Below, in pieces: positions 39,151 to 48,402 of a DNA stretch of 64,000 nucleotides; position 1 is the stretch's first letter; every line of letters begins with the position of its first letter. This DNA is from Curvibacter microcysteis (GTDB lineage Bacteria; Pseudomonadota; Gammaproteobacteria; Burkholderiales; Burkholderiaceae_C). A program made the position numbers and the translations under genes. A model generated the notes under the pieces. The model was given only the letters and a program-made list of their open reading frames with translations. It was not told the origin of the DNA and did not search any database. The stretch covers positions 124,001 to 188,000 of the forward strand of contig NZ_JAQSIO010000007.1 of the NCBI RefSeq assembly GCF_028649455.1, in the 5' to 3' direction.

Positions 39151-40110
39151 TCAATCGGAGAACAGGCTCATGACCGACTCGCCGCGGGCAATGCGCTGGA
39201 TCGTTTCGGCGATCAGCGGAGCCACGGAGAGTTGGCGAATCTTGGCGCAGGCCTGGGCGGCATCGCTGAGGGGGATGGTGTTGGTCACCACGACCTCGTC
39301 CAGGGCCGAGCCCTTGGAGATGCGCTCGATGGCCGGGCCCGAGAAGATGGCGTGCGTGCAATACGCATAGACCTTCTTGGCACCACGCTCTTTGAGAACT
39401 TCAGCCGCTTTGACCAAGGTGCCAGCGGTGTCGATCATGTCGTCCATGATCACGCAGTTGCGGCCTTCGATCTCGCCGATGACGTGCATCACTTCGCTGA
39501 CGTTGGCCTTGGGGCGGCGCTTGTCGATGATGGCCAGGTCGCAACCGAGTTGCTTGGCCAGGGCGCGTGCACGCACCACACCACCGACGTCTGGCGACAC
39601 CACGATCAAGTCTTCGTACTGCTTTTGGCGCAGGTCACCCAGCAGGACGGGCGAAGCGTAGATGTTGTCGACCGGGATGTCGAAGAAACCTTGGATTTGG
39701 TCAGCGTGCAAATCCATGGTCAGCACGCGGGCCACGCCCACGGTTTGCAGCAGATTGGCTACCACTTTGGCCGAGATCGGCACGCGGGTCGAACGCGGAC
39801 GGCGGTCTTGACGGGCGTAGCCGAAATAGGGAATCACGGCACTGATGCGCTCGGCCGATGCACGCTTCAAAGCGTCCACCATGATGAGCAGTTCCATCAG
39901 GTTTTCGTTGGTCGGTGCGCAGGTGGACTGAACCACGAACACATCGCGGGCACGAACGTTTTGGTTGATCTCTACAGTGACTTCACCATCGGAGAAGCGG
40001 CCCACATGGGCTGCACCGAGGGTAGTGCCGAGGTTTTTGGCGATATCAGCGGCCAGACCAGGATTGGCGTTGCCCGTGAAAACCATGAAATCAGGTGGGG
40101 TGGCTTGCAT
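39151..40110 (-). CDS. prs: Ribose-phosphate pyrophosphokinase
   Basis: Makes PRPP from ribose 5-phosphate and ATP; 319 residues, the class I size. Visible blocks are [40 protein letters not shown], the flexible-loop [35 protein letters not shown] and the PRPP signature [17 protein letters not shown]. The start is [11 protein letters not shown]; upstream in-frame codons run into the tRNA-Gln gene and are rejected. It lies between tRNA-Gln and rplY in the conserved ispE - tRNA-Gln - prs block. Confidence 0.97.
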   Translation of the reverse strand: MQATPPDFMVFTGNANPGLAADIAKNLGTTLGAAHVGRFSDGEVTVEINQNVRARDVFVVQSTCAPTNENLMELLIMVDALKRASAERISAVIPYFGYARQDRRPRSTRVPISAKVVANLLQTVGVARVLTMDLHADQIQGFFDIPVDNIYASPVLLGDLRQKQYEDLIVVSPDVGGVVRARALAKQLGCDLAIIDKRRPKANVSEVMHVIGEIEGRNCVIMDDMIDTAGTLVKAAEVLKERGAKKVYAYCTHAIFSGPAIERISKGSALDEVVVTNTIPLSDAAQACAKIRQLSVAPLIAETIQRIARGESVMSLFSD

Positions 40111-40157
40111 GAGCGTCCAGCGATCTGAAAGAAAAATGCCTGTACGTGCAACGTATT

Positions 40158-40234
40158 TGGCAGGGGAGGAAGGATTCGAACCTTCGAATGCCGGAATCAA
40201 AATCCGGTGCCTTAACCAACTTGGCGACTCCCCT
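40158..40234 (-). tRNA. tRNA-Gln (anticodon TTG)
   Basis: A 77-nt tRNA on the minus strand with encoded CCA. The acceptor stem AGGGGAG pairs with CTCCCCT, the anticodon stem CCGGA pairs with TCCGG around the loop TTTTGAT, and the T loop TTCGAAT is standard. Anticodon TTG reads CAA/CAG. The gene lies between ispE and prs, as in many proteobacteria. Confidence 0.96.
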
Positions 40235-40254
40235 ACACGGGTTGATGTCTAAAG

Positions 40255-41139
40255 TTAGACACCCACCGATGACTTGTCGCTGGTTGCCCATCCCAGTAAA
40301 GGATGAACTTCCATATTGCTGCATTGCTTGATCTGCCAAGTGCCTGGTGCACTTGCTAAATCCAGCTTTGACTCATGCTGCTCCGGGATGTGCGCAAACA
40401 CAGCACTTCCAGAACCAGTCATTCTTGGGTTCAATCCTTGCAACTCAAGCCATTCCAGGGCTTGGGTTACTTCAGGACAAAGCCTTTGAGCAACTGGCTG
40501 CAGGTCGTTTTCACCGAAGTGGTAATGATCAGCAGCGAAGCCTGCGATTGTAGCAGGCTTTTTGTCCCGCTTCAACTCAGGCGCTGAAAATATTTTCGCA
40601 GTCTCCAATCCGGTCTGTGGCTTCACGATGATGAAGCGGCCTGTCGGGCACTGCGCTGTTGTTTCCAGCGGGCGTATTATGTCACCAATTCCCTCGACCC
40701 AAGCGTTCCGGCCACGAATAAAAAATGGAACGTCAGCACCCAGCTGCAAGGCGAGCGCGCACAGCTGCTCGGTGCTGAGCTTCAGCTTCCACAGGCGGTT
40801 GAGGGCCAACAAGGTGCTGGCGGCATCGGATGAACCGCCGCCCATCCCCGCCTGGGCGGGGATGCTTTTGTGCACGCTGATGTGAGCGCCCAGTGAGGTG
40901 TGGCCGGTTTGCTGCAGCAGCCGCGCTGCGCGCACGATGAGGTCGTCTGCGGGCAGGGTGACGTTGAGGTCCTCGCGTTGGATTTGGCCGTCCGAGCGCA
41001 GCTCAAAGTGCAGGGTGTCGCACCAGTCCACCAGCATGAACACCGACTGCAGCAGGTGGTAGCCGTCGGGCCGTCGGCCTGTGAGGTGCAAAAAGAGGTT
41101 GAGCTTGGCGGGGGCCAAGACGTCGTATATCGCCTTCAT
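40255..41139 (-). CDS. ispE: 4-diphosphocytidyl-2-C-methyl-D-erythritol kinase
   Basis: GHMP kinase of the MEP isoprenoid pathway, 294 residues. It has MKAIYDVLAPAKLNLFLHLT, RPDGYHLLQSVFMLVDWCD, the ATP-binding AQAGMGGGSSDAASTLLALN and C-terminal LNPRMTGSGSAVFAHIPE. An in-frame ATG three codons earlier (MRPMKAIYD) is possible. Compared with its neighbours the 3' third has a lower GC content. It is followed by tRNA-Gln and prs, and lolB lies upstream in the same direction. Confidence 0.96.
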   Translation of the reverse strand: MKAIYDVLAPAKLNLFLHLTGRRPDGYHLLQSVFMLVDWCDTLHFELRSDGQIQREDLNVTLPADDLIVRAARLLQQTGHTSLGAHISVHKSIPAQAGMGGGSSDAASTLLALNRLWKLKLSTEQLCALALQLGADVPFFIRGRNAWVEGIGDIIRPLETTAQCPTGRFIIVKPQTGLETAKIFSAPELKRDKKPATIAGFAADHYHFGENDLQPVAQRLCPEVTQALEWLELQGLNPRMTGSGSAVFAHIPEQHESKLDLASAPGTWQIKQCSNMEVHPLLGWATSDKSSVGV

Positions 41140-41200
41140 GGGGCGCATTATCCGGTGCCCTCAAGGCTGGGGCGCTCAGGGGGGGGCATGGACGCGCTGT

Positions 41201-41749
41201 TCAGCGCTCCAGCAGCACGCGCAGGTCCACGGTGGGCGTGGGCTCCAGGCGCTGGGCGTGCAGGCGCCCCTGGTCAAGTTGGGTCAGGTCAACTTGCCAA
41301 CCTGCCAGCGTGACTTGTTCGCCTTGCAGCCAATGGAACAAGGCGGCCAGCGGCAGGGCGGCGCCGGTCAGGGCCAGGGTGAGCTCGTCCATGCTGGCGT
41401 AGTTTCGGATCTCGCCTGCGCTTTGCAGCACGGCCAGGCCGGGCTGCCAGCGCAGCTCGGCCGCTGTACCGCCGAGCGGGGTGAACAAGCGCAGCGTGCC
41501 GGCCTCGGGCTGCCCCAGCAACTCGAACGAGGCATGGAAGGACTGTGGCGGCAGGCTGTCCACCTTCATGGCCAGGCGGCCATACCAAGCGGCCTGCGGG
41601 ACGCTGCTGGTTTGGCGCCTGGGAGGGGCACAGGCGCCCAGGAGCATGGACAGCCCCAGTGCCAAACCTTGGTTCAGAAAAGGGCGGCGTTGGCTTCGAG
41701 CCGGTGCCAACCGGTTTTGCCACTGCCGTGGTTCTGGCCGGGGACTCAC
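41201..41749 (-). CDS. lolB: Outer-membrane lipoprotein insertion factor LolB
   Basis: Receives lipoproteins from LolA and inserts them in the outer membrane; 182 residues. A long N-region precedes the lipobox LLGAC with Cys40 as the lipidated residue. The mature part has AAWYGRLAMKVDSLPPQSFH, ELLGQPEAGTLRLFTPLGGT and FHWLQGEQVTLAGWQVDLTQ, which match LolB. GTG start overlaps the stop of the TPR gene (GTGA). Position directly before ispE is conserved. Confidence 0.9.
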   Translation of the reverse strand: MSPRPEPRQWQNRLAPARSQRRPFLNQGLALGLSMLLGACAPPRRQTSSVPQAAWYGRLAMKVDSLPPQSFHASFELLGQPEAGTLRLFTPLGGTAAELRWQPGLAVLQSAGEIRNYASMDELTLALTGAALPLAALFHWLQGEQVTLAGWQVDLTQLDQGRLHAQRLEPTPTVDLRVLLER

Positions 41750-43491
41750 GGCTTGACGTTGAAGCGGCGCAGGGTCTCAAGCAAGGACTCGTTGTCTTTG
41801 CTCAGGGCCAGGCCTTCTTTCCAGACGCTTTGAGCGCGGCTTTTTTGCCCAGCCACCCACAACACCTCGCCCAAGTGGGCCGCAATCTCCGGGTCGGGCT
41901 TGCTGCGAAAGGCTTTCTCCAGGATGCGGATCGCCTCGTTGAGGTTGCCAGCCTTGAACTCCACCCAGGCCAGGCTGTCGCTGATGAAGGGGTCGTTGGG
42001 CGCCAGGCTCAGGGCTTTGTTGACCAACTCACGGGCTTCGGGCAAACGCACGCCACGTTCGGCGAACGAGTAGCCCAGCGCGTTGTAGGCGTTTTGGTTG
42101 TCGGGTTGCTGTTCGATGATGGTGCGCAAGAGCTTTTCCATCACGTCGTAGCGCTGCAGTTTGTCGGCCAGCATGGCCTGGTCATAGAGCAGATCTGCGT
42201 CGTCAGGAAAGTCGACCAAGGCCTTGTCCAGCAGCTGGAATGCGGCCTCGAACTGCTTTTGGCCCCGCAGCAACTGCACCTCGGCCATCAGGCGCGAGCG
42301 AGCCTCCGCTGGGGTGCTGGTGGGCAGCGATTGCAGCAGTTTGAGGCCTTCTTCAACACGGCCTTGTTGGGCCAGGATCGACGCCTGCCGGGCTTTGGTC
42401 GTGGCTTGCAGGGCGGGGCTGCTGACTTTGTTGAGCCAGCCTTGGGCGGCCTCGGTGTCCTGGCGCTTTTCGGCCAGCAGGGCCAGCGACAAATAGGCCT
42501 GCGATTCACCCCGTTGGCGGGCCTCGTCCTCAGGCTGTTGAGCCACCAGTTTCAAGTAGCGTTCCAGCGAACGCTGGCCGGCGGCTTGTTGGTTTTGTTC
42601 TGCCTGCAAGGCGCCCAGAATCAGCCAGGCTTCGGGCAGGTCGGCGCGGTCGTGGGTGGCTTTTTCGAGCTGCTGCTGCGCTTCTGCGTAGCGCTGATCG
42701 CTGATCAGCGCACGGGCGTACGCCGTGCGCAGGTCCGGGCGGGCGTAGGTGGACAGGTACTGCTTGATCATGGCCTCGGCGGCGGGCAGTTGCGGGTCCA
42801 TCAACTCCAGCGCCAGGCGGATCGGGGCTTCCGCCCCCGGCTTGAGCATCAAGGCTTTGCGCGCCGCATCCAAGGCCAGGGGTTTGCGTCCGGCAGCCAG
42901 GCGCATCTGGCCCACCACCATCCAGGCATCAACGCCGACGGCGGGGTCGACCAGTTCTTTGGCCAGGGCCTCTTCCACCAAGCGCGCGGCCTGGGCGCGA
43001 TCACCCACGCGGCTGTAGATTTGCACGATGGCGGCCAGGGCCTGCGGCTTTTGCGCCAGTGGCGTCATGGCCAATTCGCGTTGCAGGGGTTCAGCCGTGT
43101 CGTTGATGCGGTTCAGCGCGATCAGGATTTGCAGCACGTAGCGGTTGGCTTCGCGCGAGTCAGGTTGGGCCAGGCGCCAGTTCTGTGCGGCTTGCAAGGC
43201 CGACTCGCCCGAGCGCGCCTGCAGGGCCACCTCCATGGCGCGTTGGAACAGTCGCGCGTCATTGGTGCGGCGTGCGCTGTCGAGCAGCAGGGCAAATCCG
43301 GTGGCGGCCTCATTGCCCTTGGCGTTCATCTCGCCGAGCAAAATCTCGTAGAACAGTTGGGCGTCCAGAGACGAGTTGACCACCTTGCTTTCGGGCTCCG
43401 CCTCGGGGGGCGGCGTCTGGGCCAGGACGGACCCGGACAGGGTCATCAAAACAGCGATGGCAACAGGGCCCAAGCGGAGAAATGGCAACAT
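41746..43491 (-). CDS. Exported TPR-repeat protein
   Basis: A 581-residue protein with a signal peptide ([20 protein letters not shown], cleavage near VLAQ) and many tetratricopeptide-like repeats (for example [80 protein letters not shown]). Upstream in-frame ATG (MDYYGS) six codons earlier is possible. Translationally coupled to lolB, so a role in envelope or outer-membrane assembly is likely by context; the family is annotated only as TPR protein. Divergent from mutM with a 38-bp gap. Confidence 0.87.
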   Translation of the reverse strand: MLPFLRLGPVAIAVLMTLSGSVLAQTPPPEAEPESKVVNSSLDAQLFYEILLGEMNAKGNEAATGFALLLDSARRTNDARLFQRAMEVALQARSGESALQAAQNWRLAQPDSREANRYVLQILIALNRINDTAEPLQRELAMTPLAQKPQALAAIVQIYSRVGDRAQAARLVEEALAKELVDPAVGVDAWMVVGQMRLAAGRKPLALDAARKALMLKPGAEAPIRLALELMDPQLPAAEAMIKQYLSTYARPDLRTAYARALISDQRYAEAQQQLEKATHDRADLPEAWLILGALQAEQNQQAAGQRSLERYLKLVAQQPEDEARQRGESQAYLSLALLAEKRQDTEAAQGWLNKVSSPALQATTKARQASILAQQGRVEEGLKLLQSLPTSTPAEARSRLMAEVQLLRGQKQFEAAFQLLDKALVDFPDDADLLYDQAMLADKLQRYDVMEKLLRTIIEQQPDNQNAYNALGYSFAERGVRLPEARELVNKALSLAPNDPFISDSLAWVEFKAGNLNEAIRILEKAFRSKPDPEIAAHLGEVLWVAGQKSRAQSVWKEGLALSKDNESLLETLRRFNVKP

Positions 43492-43529
43492 CGACCCATA
43501 ATAATCCATGCCTGTCAACGAAGTGCGCG

Positions 43530-44345
43530 ATGCCTGAATTACCTGAAGTCGAAGTCACCCGGCGCAGCTTTGCTGACCGCATTGCCGGGGCCCGCATCGC
43601 GTCCGTGACCTTGGGCAAGCCCTTGCGCTGGCCCCTGGGCTGTGCCCCAGACGACCTGGTCGGGCGCCGAGTCTTGGGCGTGCGCCGGCGCGGCAAATAC
43701 CTGTTGCTGGACCTGGATGAGGGGCTGTTGCTGCTGCACCTGGGCATGTCGGGTAGCCTGACCTTTGCCCCGGCGGGCGTGCCCGCGGGCACCCATGACC
43801 ACTTTGACCTGCTGACGAACCAAGGCCTGTTGCGCTTGCATGACCCCCGGCGTTTTGGCGCCGTGGTGCACGCCGCCAGCGAAGCCGACCCGGTGGCGCG
43901 CAAGCTGCTGGGCCACCTGGGCCTGGAGCCGCTGGGTGACACCTTTCAAGTGGATGCCTTTCATGCAGGGCTGAAACAACGGCGCTCGGCCATCAAGCAG
44001 GTCTTGCTGGCGGGCGATGTGGTGGTGGGGGTGGGCAACATCTACGCGTCGGAGGCCTTGTTTCTGGCGGGCATTCGCCCCACCACGCGGGCGGACCGCA
44101 TCAGCCTGCCGCGTGCGCGTCTGTTGCATACCGCCATCCGCGATGTGCTGGGCCGAGCGGTGGAGAAGGGTGGCAGCACCTTGCGCGACTTCAGCAATGC
44201 GCAGGGCGAGAGTGGCTACTTTCAGTTGGAGGCGGCGGTCTACGGGCGCGCCGGACTGCCTTGCCGGCGTTGCGAGACCCCGGTGCGCCTGCTCAAGCAG
44301 GGCCAACGTTCGACCTTTTTTTGCCCGGTTTGCCAGCGCCCCTGA
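43530..44345 (+). CDS. mutM: Formamidopyrimidine-DNA glycosylase MutM
   Basis: Bifunctional base-excision repair glycosylase/AP lyase for 8-oxoguanine; 271 residues. The N-terminus [11 protein letters not shown] gives the catalytic Pro (after Met removal) and Glu. Lys is in [25 protein letters not shown] is the helix-two-turn-helix; a C-terminal zinc finger has CRRC and CPVC pairs. An upstream in-frame ORF is rejected because the N-terminal proline is essential. mutY, the partner in 8-oxoG repair, is 2 kb downstream. Confidence 0.96.
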   Translation: MPELPEVEVTRRSFADRIAGARIASVTLGKPLRWPLGCAPDDLVGRRVLGVRRRGKYLLLDLDEGLLLLHLGMSGSLTFAPAGVPAGTHDHFDLLTNQGLLRLHDPRRFGAVVHAASEADPVARKLLGHLGLEPLGDTFQVDAFHAGLKQRRSAIKQVLLAGDVVVGVGNIYASEALFLAGIRPTTRADRISLPRARLLHTAIRDVLGRAVEKGGSTLRDFSNAQGESGYFQLEAAVYGRAGLPCRRCETPVRLLKQGQRSTFFCPVCQRP

Positions 44346-44394
44346 GGGGCTTGGGGCGGTGCTATATTGACCGGCACAGCCGATCAGGACCACC

Positions 44395-46356
44395 GTGGGC
44401 ATTTCTTTCAACGAACAATTTGACCAGCATGGCGCCTGGCGCCGTGACTTTGCGCTGCGCCTGAAGCAACTGGGCGAATGGACCCGCACCCACCGCCTGG
44501 CCGACACGGCCGTCCAGGCCCAATTGCAGCGCCTGGAAGCTCAGGTGCGCGCCGACAAAGTCACGGTGGCCTTTGTGGCCGAGTTCTCACGCGGCAAGTC
44601 AGAGCTCATCAACGCCTTGTTCTTTGCCGGCTATGGGCGCCGCATCATGCCGGCAGCGGCGGGCCGCACCACCATGTGCCCCACTGAGCTGGGCTACGAA
44701 CCCGAGCTGCCCGCTTGCCTGCGCCTGCTGCCGGTGCAGACCCGACTGCAGCCCCTGGCCCTGGCCGAGTGGCGCGAGCAGCCCGAGCAGTGGACCCACC
44801 TGGACCTGGACCTGCAAGACCCCGAAGCCCTGGCCGCCACGTTGGAGATGGTGTCCGAGGTCATTCGCGTGAGCCAGGACGAGGCCCGCGCGCTGGGTTT
44901 TTGGCACGACGACGACCCCCAAGACAACCCCTTGCCCGACGCGGCAGGGCTGATCGAAATCCCGCGCTGGCGCCACGCCCTGATCAACCTGGCCCACCCC
45001 CTGCTGGAGCAGGGCCTGGTGATCCTGGACACGCCTGGTCTGAACGCGGTGGGCGCCGAGCCCGAATTGACCGTGAGCCTGATTCCGCAGGCCCATGCGG
45101 TGGTGTTCATCTTGGCTGCCGACGCCGGCGTGACCCGCTCGGACCTGGCCATGTGGCGCGAACACCTGAGCCCACCCGAGGGCACGACGGCCTCGCGCCT
45201 GGTCGTGCTCAACAAAATCGACACGCTGTGGGACGCGCTCAGCAGCCCGGAGCAAATTGAGTCGCAAATCCAGCGCCAACGCGCCCATTCGGCCGAGATG
45301 CTGGGGGTGCCCGAGCAGCAGGTGCTGGCCGTGTCGGCGCAAAAAGGCCTGGTGGCCAAGGTGTCGCAAGACGCCGCCCTGCTGGCCGCCAGCCGCTTGC
45401 CAGCGTTGGAAGACGCCCTGGGTCAGGGCCTGTTGGGCCAGCGGCGGGCGATTTTGCAGCAGGCCGTGTCGCAAGGCGTGGGCAGCCTGCGCTTGGAGTT
45501 GGGTCGGGTGTTCAACATCCGCCGCCGCGACTTGGCCGAGCAGATGCTGGAGCTCAACGGCCTGCACGGCAAGAACGCTTCGGTCATTCACAGCATGCGG
45601 CTGCGCATCGAGCAAGAACAAGGTGAGTTTGACGAGAGCCACGCACGGGTCCAGGCAGTCAAGTCCGTGCACCTGAAGCTGCAGCGCGAGGCCTTGCACC
45701 CGCTTTCCACCGGCAACCTCAAATTGGTGCTGACCCAGCTCACCCAGGCGCTGCGCCAACCCGGCTTCAAGCTGGGGGTGCGCCGCGCTTACGGCGACGC
45801 TTTTGCCGAGCTGCGCCGGGTGCTGGCCAGCACTGTGCAGGCCAGTGGCGAGCTGCAGTCCATGCTGGCGAGTTCATTCAAGCAGTTCAATGCCGAATAT
45901 GGGTTCTCGCTTCAGGTGCCCAACCCGCCCGACATGAGCCGCTACGAAGCGGATCTGGCCCGCATCGAAAGCGGCCACCTGCAGTACCTGACCTTCAGCC
46001 ACGCCTTGAAGTTGGCCCAGCCGGCATTTGCCGAGCGCCTGGTGCGGGCCCTGGGCACGCGGCTGCGCGTGGTGCTGGAGACCGCCTCCAGCGACCTGCA
46101 GACCTGGAGCCACGCCGCCGTGGCGCAGATGGATTCGCAGGTGCGTGAGCGCCGGCGCAGCTTCATCCGCCGCCTGGAGGCGATTGACCGCATTCAGCAG
46201 GCGGCCTCCAGCCTGGCTGAGCGCATTGCCGAGATCGAGGCCAGCGAAGCCAAGCTGCAGCAACTGGAAAAGCAGTTGTGCGGCCTCACCGATGATTTGC
46301 TCGAGGCGGTGGACCAGGTCCCCGCCCGTCCCCCTACCGAGACTTTTTCTGCATGA
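44395..46356 (+). CDS. Dynamin-like GTPase family protein
   Basis: A 653-residue large GTPase. The P-loop is AEFSRGKSELINALFF near 62-77 (Ala in place of the first Gly), G3 is LDTPGLNAVG, G4 is VLNKIDTLWD. The remainder is helical and coiled-coil-rich (LAEQMLELNGLHGKNASVIH, AERIAEIEASEAKLQQLEKQ), like bacterial dynamins that bind or remodel membrane. GTG start with no competing ATG. The stop overlaps the mutY start by 4 bp (ATGA). Its link with DNA repair is only positional. Confidence 0.85.
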   Translation: MGISFNEQFDQHGAWRRDFALRLKQLGEWTRTHRLADTAVQAQLQRLEAQVRADKVTVAFVAEFSRGKSELINALFFAGYGRRIMPAAAGRTTMCPTELGYEPELPACLRLLPVQTRLQPLALAEWREQPEQWTHLDLDLQDPEALAATLEMVSEVIRVSQDEARALGFWHDDDPQDNPLPDAAGLIEIPRWRHALINLAHPLLEQGLVILDTPGLNAVGAEPELTVSLIPQAHAVVFILAADAGVTRSDLAMWREHLSPPEGTTASRLVVLNKIDTLWDALSSPEQIESQIQRQRAHSAEMLGVPEQQVLAVSAQKGLVAKVSQDAALLAASRLPALEDALGQGLLGQRRAILQQAVSQGVGSLRLELGRVFNIRRRDLAEQMLELNGLHGKNASVIHSMRLRIEQEQGEFDESHARVQAVKSVHLKLQREALHPLSTGNLKLVLTQLTQALRQPGFKLGVRRAYGDAFAELRRVLASTVQASGELQSMLASSFKQFNAEYGFSLQVPNPPDMSRYEADLARIESGHLQYLTFSHALKLAQPAFAERLVRALGTRLRVVLETASSDLQTWSHAAVAQMDSQVRERRRSFIRRLEAIDRIQQAASSLAERIAEIEASEAKLQQLEKQLCGLTDDLLEAVDQVPARPPTETFSA

Positions 46357-47456
46357 CGATGGAAACCCTGGCCCAGCGGGTCGTCCGCTGGCAGCGCGCG
46401 CATGGGCGCCATGACCTGCCCTGGCAAAACACCCGCGACCCTTACCGCGTCTGGCTGTCGGAAATCATGTTGCAGCAGACCCAGGTGTCAACCGTGCTGG
46501 ACTACTTTCCCCGCTTTTTAGCCCGCTTCCCGGATGTGGCTGCTTTGGCCCAAGCCGAGCAGGACGAGGTGCTGGGTCTGTGGAGCGGCCTGGGCTACTA
46601 CAGCCGCGCGCGCAACCTGCATGCCTGTGCCCGCCAGGTGATGAGCGAGCACGGTGGGGCGTTTCCGCGCTCGGCTGAGGCCCTGGCCACCTTGCCGGGC
46701 ATTGGTCGCTCCACGGCCGCAGCCATCGCCTCGTTTTGCTTTGAGGAGCAGGTCGCTATTTTGGATGGCAACGTCAAGCGCGTGCTGACCCGTGCGCTGG
46801 CCTTTGACGGTGACCTGGCTGTGGCCGCCGAGGAGCGCCGCCTGTGGGCTCTGGCCACCGACTTGCTGCCAGAGGCGGCGCCAGCCGAGCCCGGTCAGGC
46901 CTGGCCCCGGTCGCCCGACATGCCGGCCTATACGCAAGGCCTGATGGACCTGGGGGCCACGGTGTGCAGCACGCGCAAGCCCAGCTGCCTGCTGTGCCCG
47001 CTGCAGCCCATTTGCCGCGCCCAGGCCGCGGGTGAGCCTGAGCGTTACCCGGTGCGTACCCGCAAGCTCAAGCGCCGAGCCGAACGCTGGTGGCTGTTGC
47101 TCTTGCAGGGCCCGCAGGGTGAAGTGTGGTTGCAGCAGCGACCGCAAAAAGGCATTTGGGCGGGCATGGACAGCCTGCCCGTGTTTGAGGACGAGGCTGG
47201 ATTGAAGCTGGGCTTGCAAGCGGCCTTGGGGTGTGCCGTGACCCTCGATTCAGCGCAGGTGCTAGAGCCCTTCCTGCATGTGCTGACGCACCGGGATTTG
47301 TACCTGCACCCGGTGTGCTTGCGGGTTCCGGCGGGCCTCAGTCCGCAGGTCGACGTGCTGCCGGGGCGCTGGTTGGGGGCCGATGTTTGGCCCACGGCCG
47401 GGCTACCGACACCGATCCGAAAGGTGCTGGTGCAGCAGGCGGGCGCGTCCACCTGA
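46353..47456 (+). CDS. mutY: A/G-specific adenine glycosylase MutY
   Basis: Removes A mispaired with 8-oxoG; 367 residues. Helix-hairpin-helix glycosylase core with LPWQNTRDPYRVWLSEIMLQ, QTQVSTVLDYFPRFLARFP, LPGIGRSTAAAIASFCFEE and the catalytic Asp region VAILDGNVKRVLTRALAFDG. The Fe-S cluster loop is CSTRKPSCLLCPLQPIC. A C-terminal Nudix-like 8-oxoG recognition domain follows (WWLLLLQGPQGEVWLQQRPQ). Cotranslated with the dynamin-like gene; convergent with rapZ. Confidence 0.96.
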   Translation: MTMETLAQRVVRWQRAHGRHDLPWQNTRDPYRVWLSEIMLQQTQVSTVLDYFPRFLARFPDVAALAQAEQDEVLGLWSGLGYYSRARNLHACARQVMSEHGGAFPRSAEALATLPGIGRSTAAAIASFCFEEQVAILDGNVKRVLTRALAFDGDLAVAAEERRLWALATDLLPEAAPAEPGQAWPRSPDMPAYTQGLMDLGATVCSTRKPSCLLCPLQPICRAQAAGEPERYPVRTRKLKRRAERWWLLLLQGPQGEVWLQQRPQKGIWAGMDSLPVFEDEAGLKLGLQAALGCAVTLDSAQVLEPFLHVLTHRDLYLHPVCLRVPAGLSPQVDVLPGRWLGADVWPTAGLPTPIRKVLVQQAGAST

Positions 47457-47547
47457 AGGCGAGGGGCCCGAAGACCTGCGTTGAGTTGGGTGGAGGACTG
47501 AGCGTGGTCAGAGGCCCACAGCGCCTGGCGCCTTCATGGGCTTGGGC

Positions 47548-48399
47548 TCACTGGCTGTCCAGCTCGCGGTGGCGCGACAGCGTCACCCACTGGCTGGCGA
47601 ATTGCCGTGCCAACTGCTCCACCAGGTAAACCGAGCGGTGCTGGCCGCCGGTGCAGCCAATGGCCACCGTCACATAGCTGCGGTGGTCGCGCGCCATGGG
47701 TTCAAGCCAGCGCGACACAAAGTCGGCGATCTGTTGCTGCATGTCCTGCACCTGCGGGTGCACGGCCAGGTAGTCGGCCACCGGGGCATCCTTGCCCGTC
47801 AGGGCGCGCAGCTCGGGCTCGTAGTGCGGGTTGGGCAGCATGCGCACATCAAACACAAAATCGGCGTCGACCGGGATGCCGCGCTTGAAGGCGAAAGACT
47901 GGAACACCAGGGTCAGCTGGCTGGCCGGGGCCGAGACCAGGTCTTTGACGTGGCGTTGCAGTTGGGCCGCGCGGATGAAGCTGGTGTCGATCACATGCGC
48001 CTGGTCGCGCAGGTCGGCCAGCAGTTCTCGTTCCAGCTCGATGGCCTGCACCAGGGCTCGCTCTTGGGTCGCGCCTTGCGACAGCGGGTGGCGGCGCCGG
48101 GTTTCGGAATAGCGGCGCACCAGGATGTCGGTGGTGGCGTCCAAAAACAGCGAGCGCACCGTGATGCCCGCTTCACGCAAGGCCGCCAAATGCGTTGGCA
48201 CCTGGGGCAGCGAGGTGGCGCTGCGCACGTCCATGGCAATGGCCAGCTTGTGGGCGTGGTGCTCTTGTTCCAGTGCGACCAGGGGCTGCAGCAGCTCGGG
48301 CGGCAGGTTGTCCACGCAGTAAAAGCCGGCGTCTTCCAGGGCGTGCAGGGCAACCGACTTGCCCGAGCCCGACATGCCGGTGATGAGGATGATGTCCAT
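47548..48399 (-). CDS. rapZ: RNase adapter protein RapZ
   Basis: A 283-residue P-loop protein (formerly YvcJ/YhbJ). Walker A is GMSGSGKS at residues 8-15; other blocks are [40 protein letters not shown] and the C-terminal [19 protein letters not shown]. In E. coli RapZ guides RNase E to the sRNA GlmZ and so controls glucosamine-6-phosphate synthase; whether GlmZ exists here is unknown. It follows recN by 3 bp in the same direction, a small operon with nadK. Confidence 0.95.
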   Translation of the reverse strand: MDIILITGMSGSGKSVALHALEDAGFYCVDNLPPELLQPLVALEQEHHAHKLAIAMDVRSATSLPQVPTHLAALREAGITVRSLFLDATTDILVRRYSETRRRHPLSQGATQERALVQAIELERELLADLRDQAHVIDTSFIRAAQLQRHVKDLVSAPASQLTLVFQSFAFKRGIPVDADFVFDVRMLPNPHYEPELRALTGKDAPVADYLAVHPQVQDMQQQIADFVSRWLEPMARDHRSYVTVAIGCTGGQHRSVYLVEQLARQFASQWVTLSRHRELDSQ

Positions 48400-48402
48400 G
48401 GT

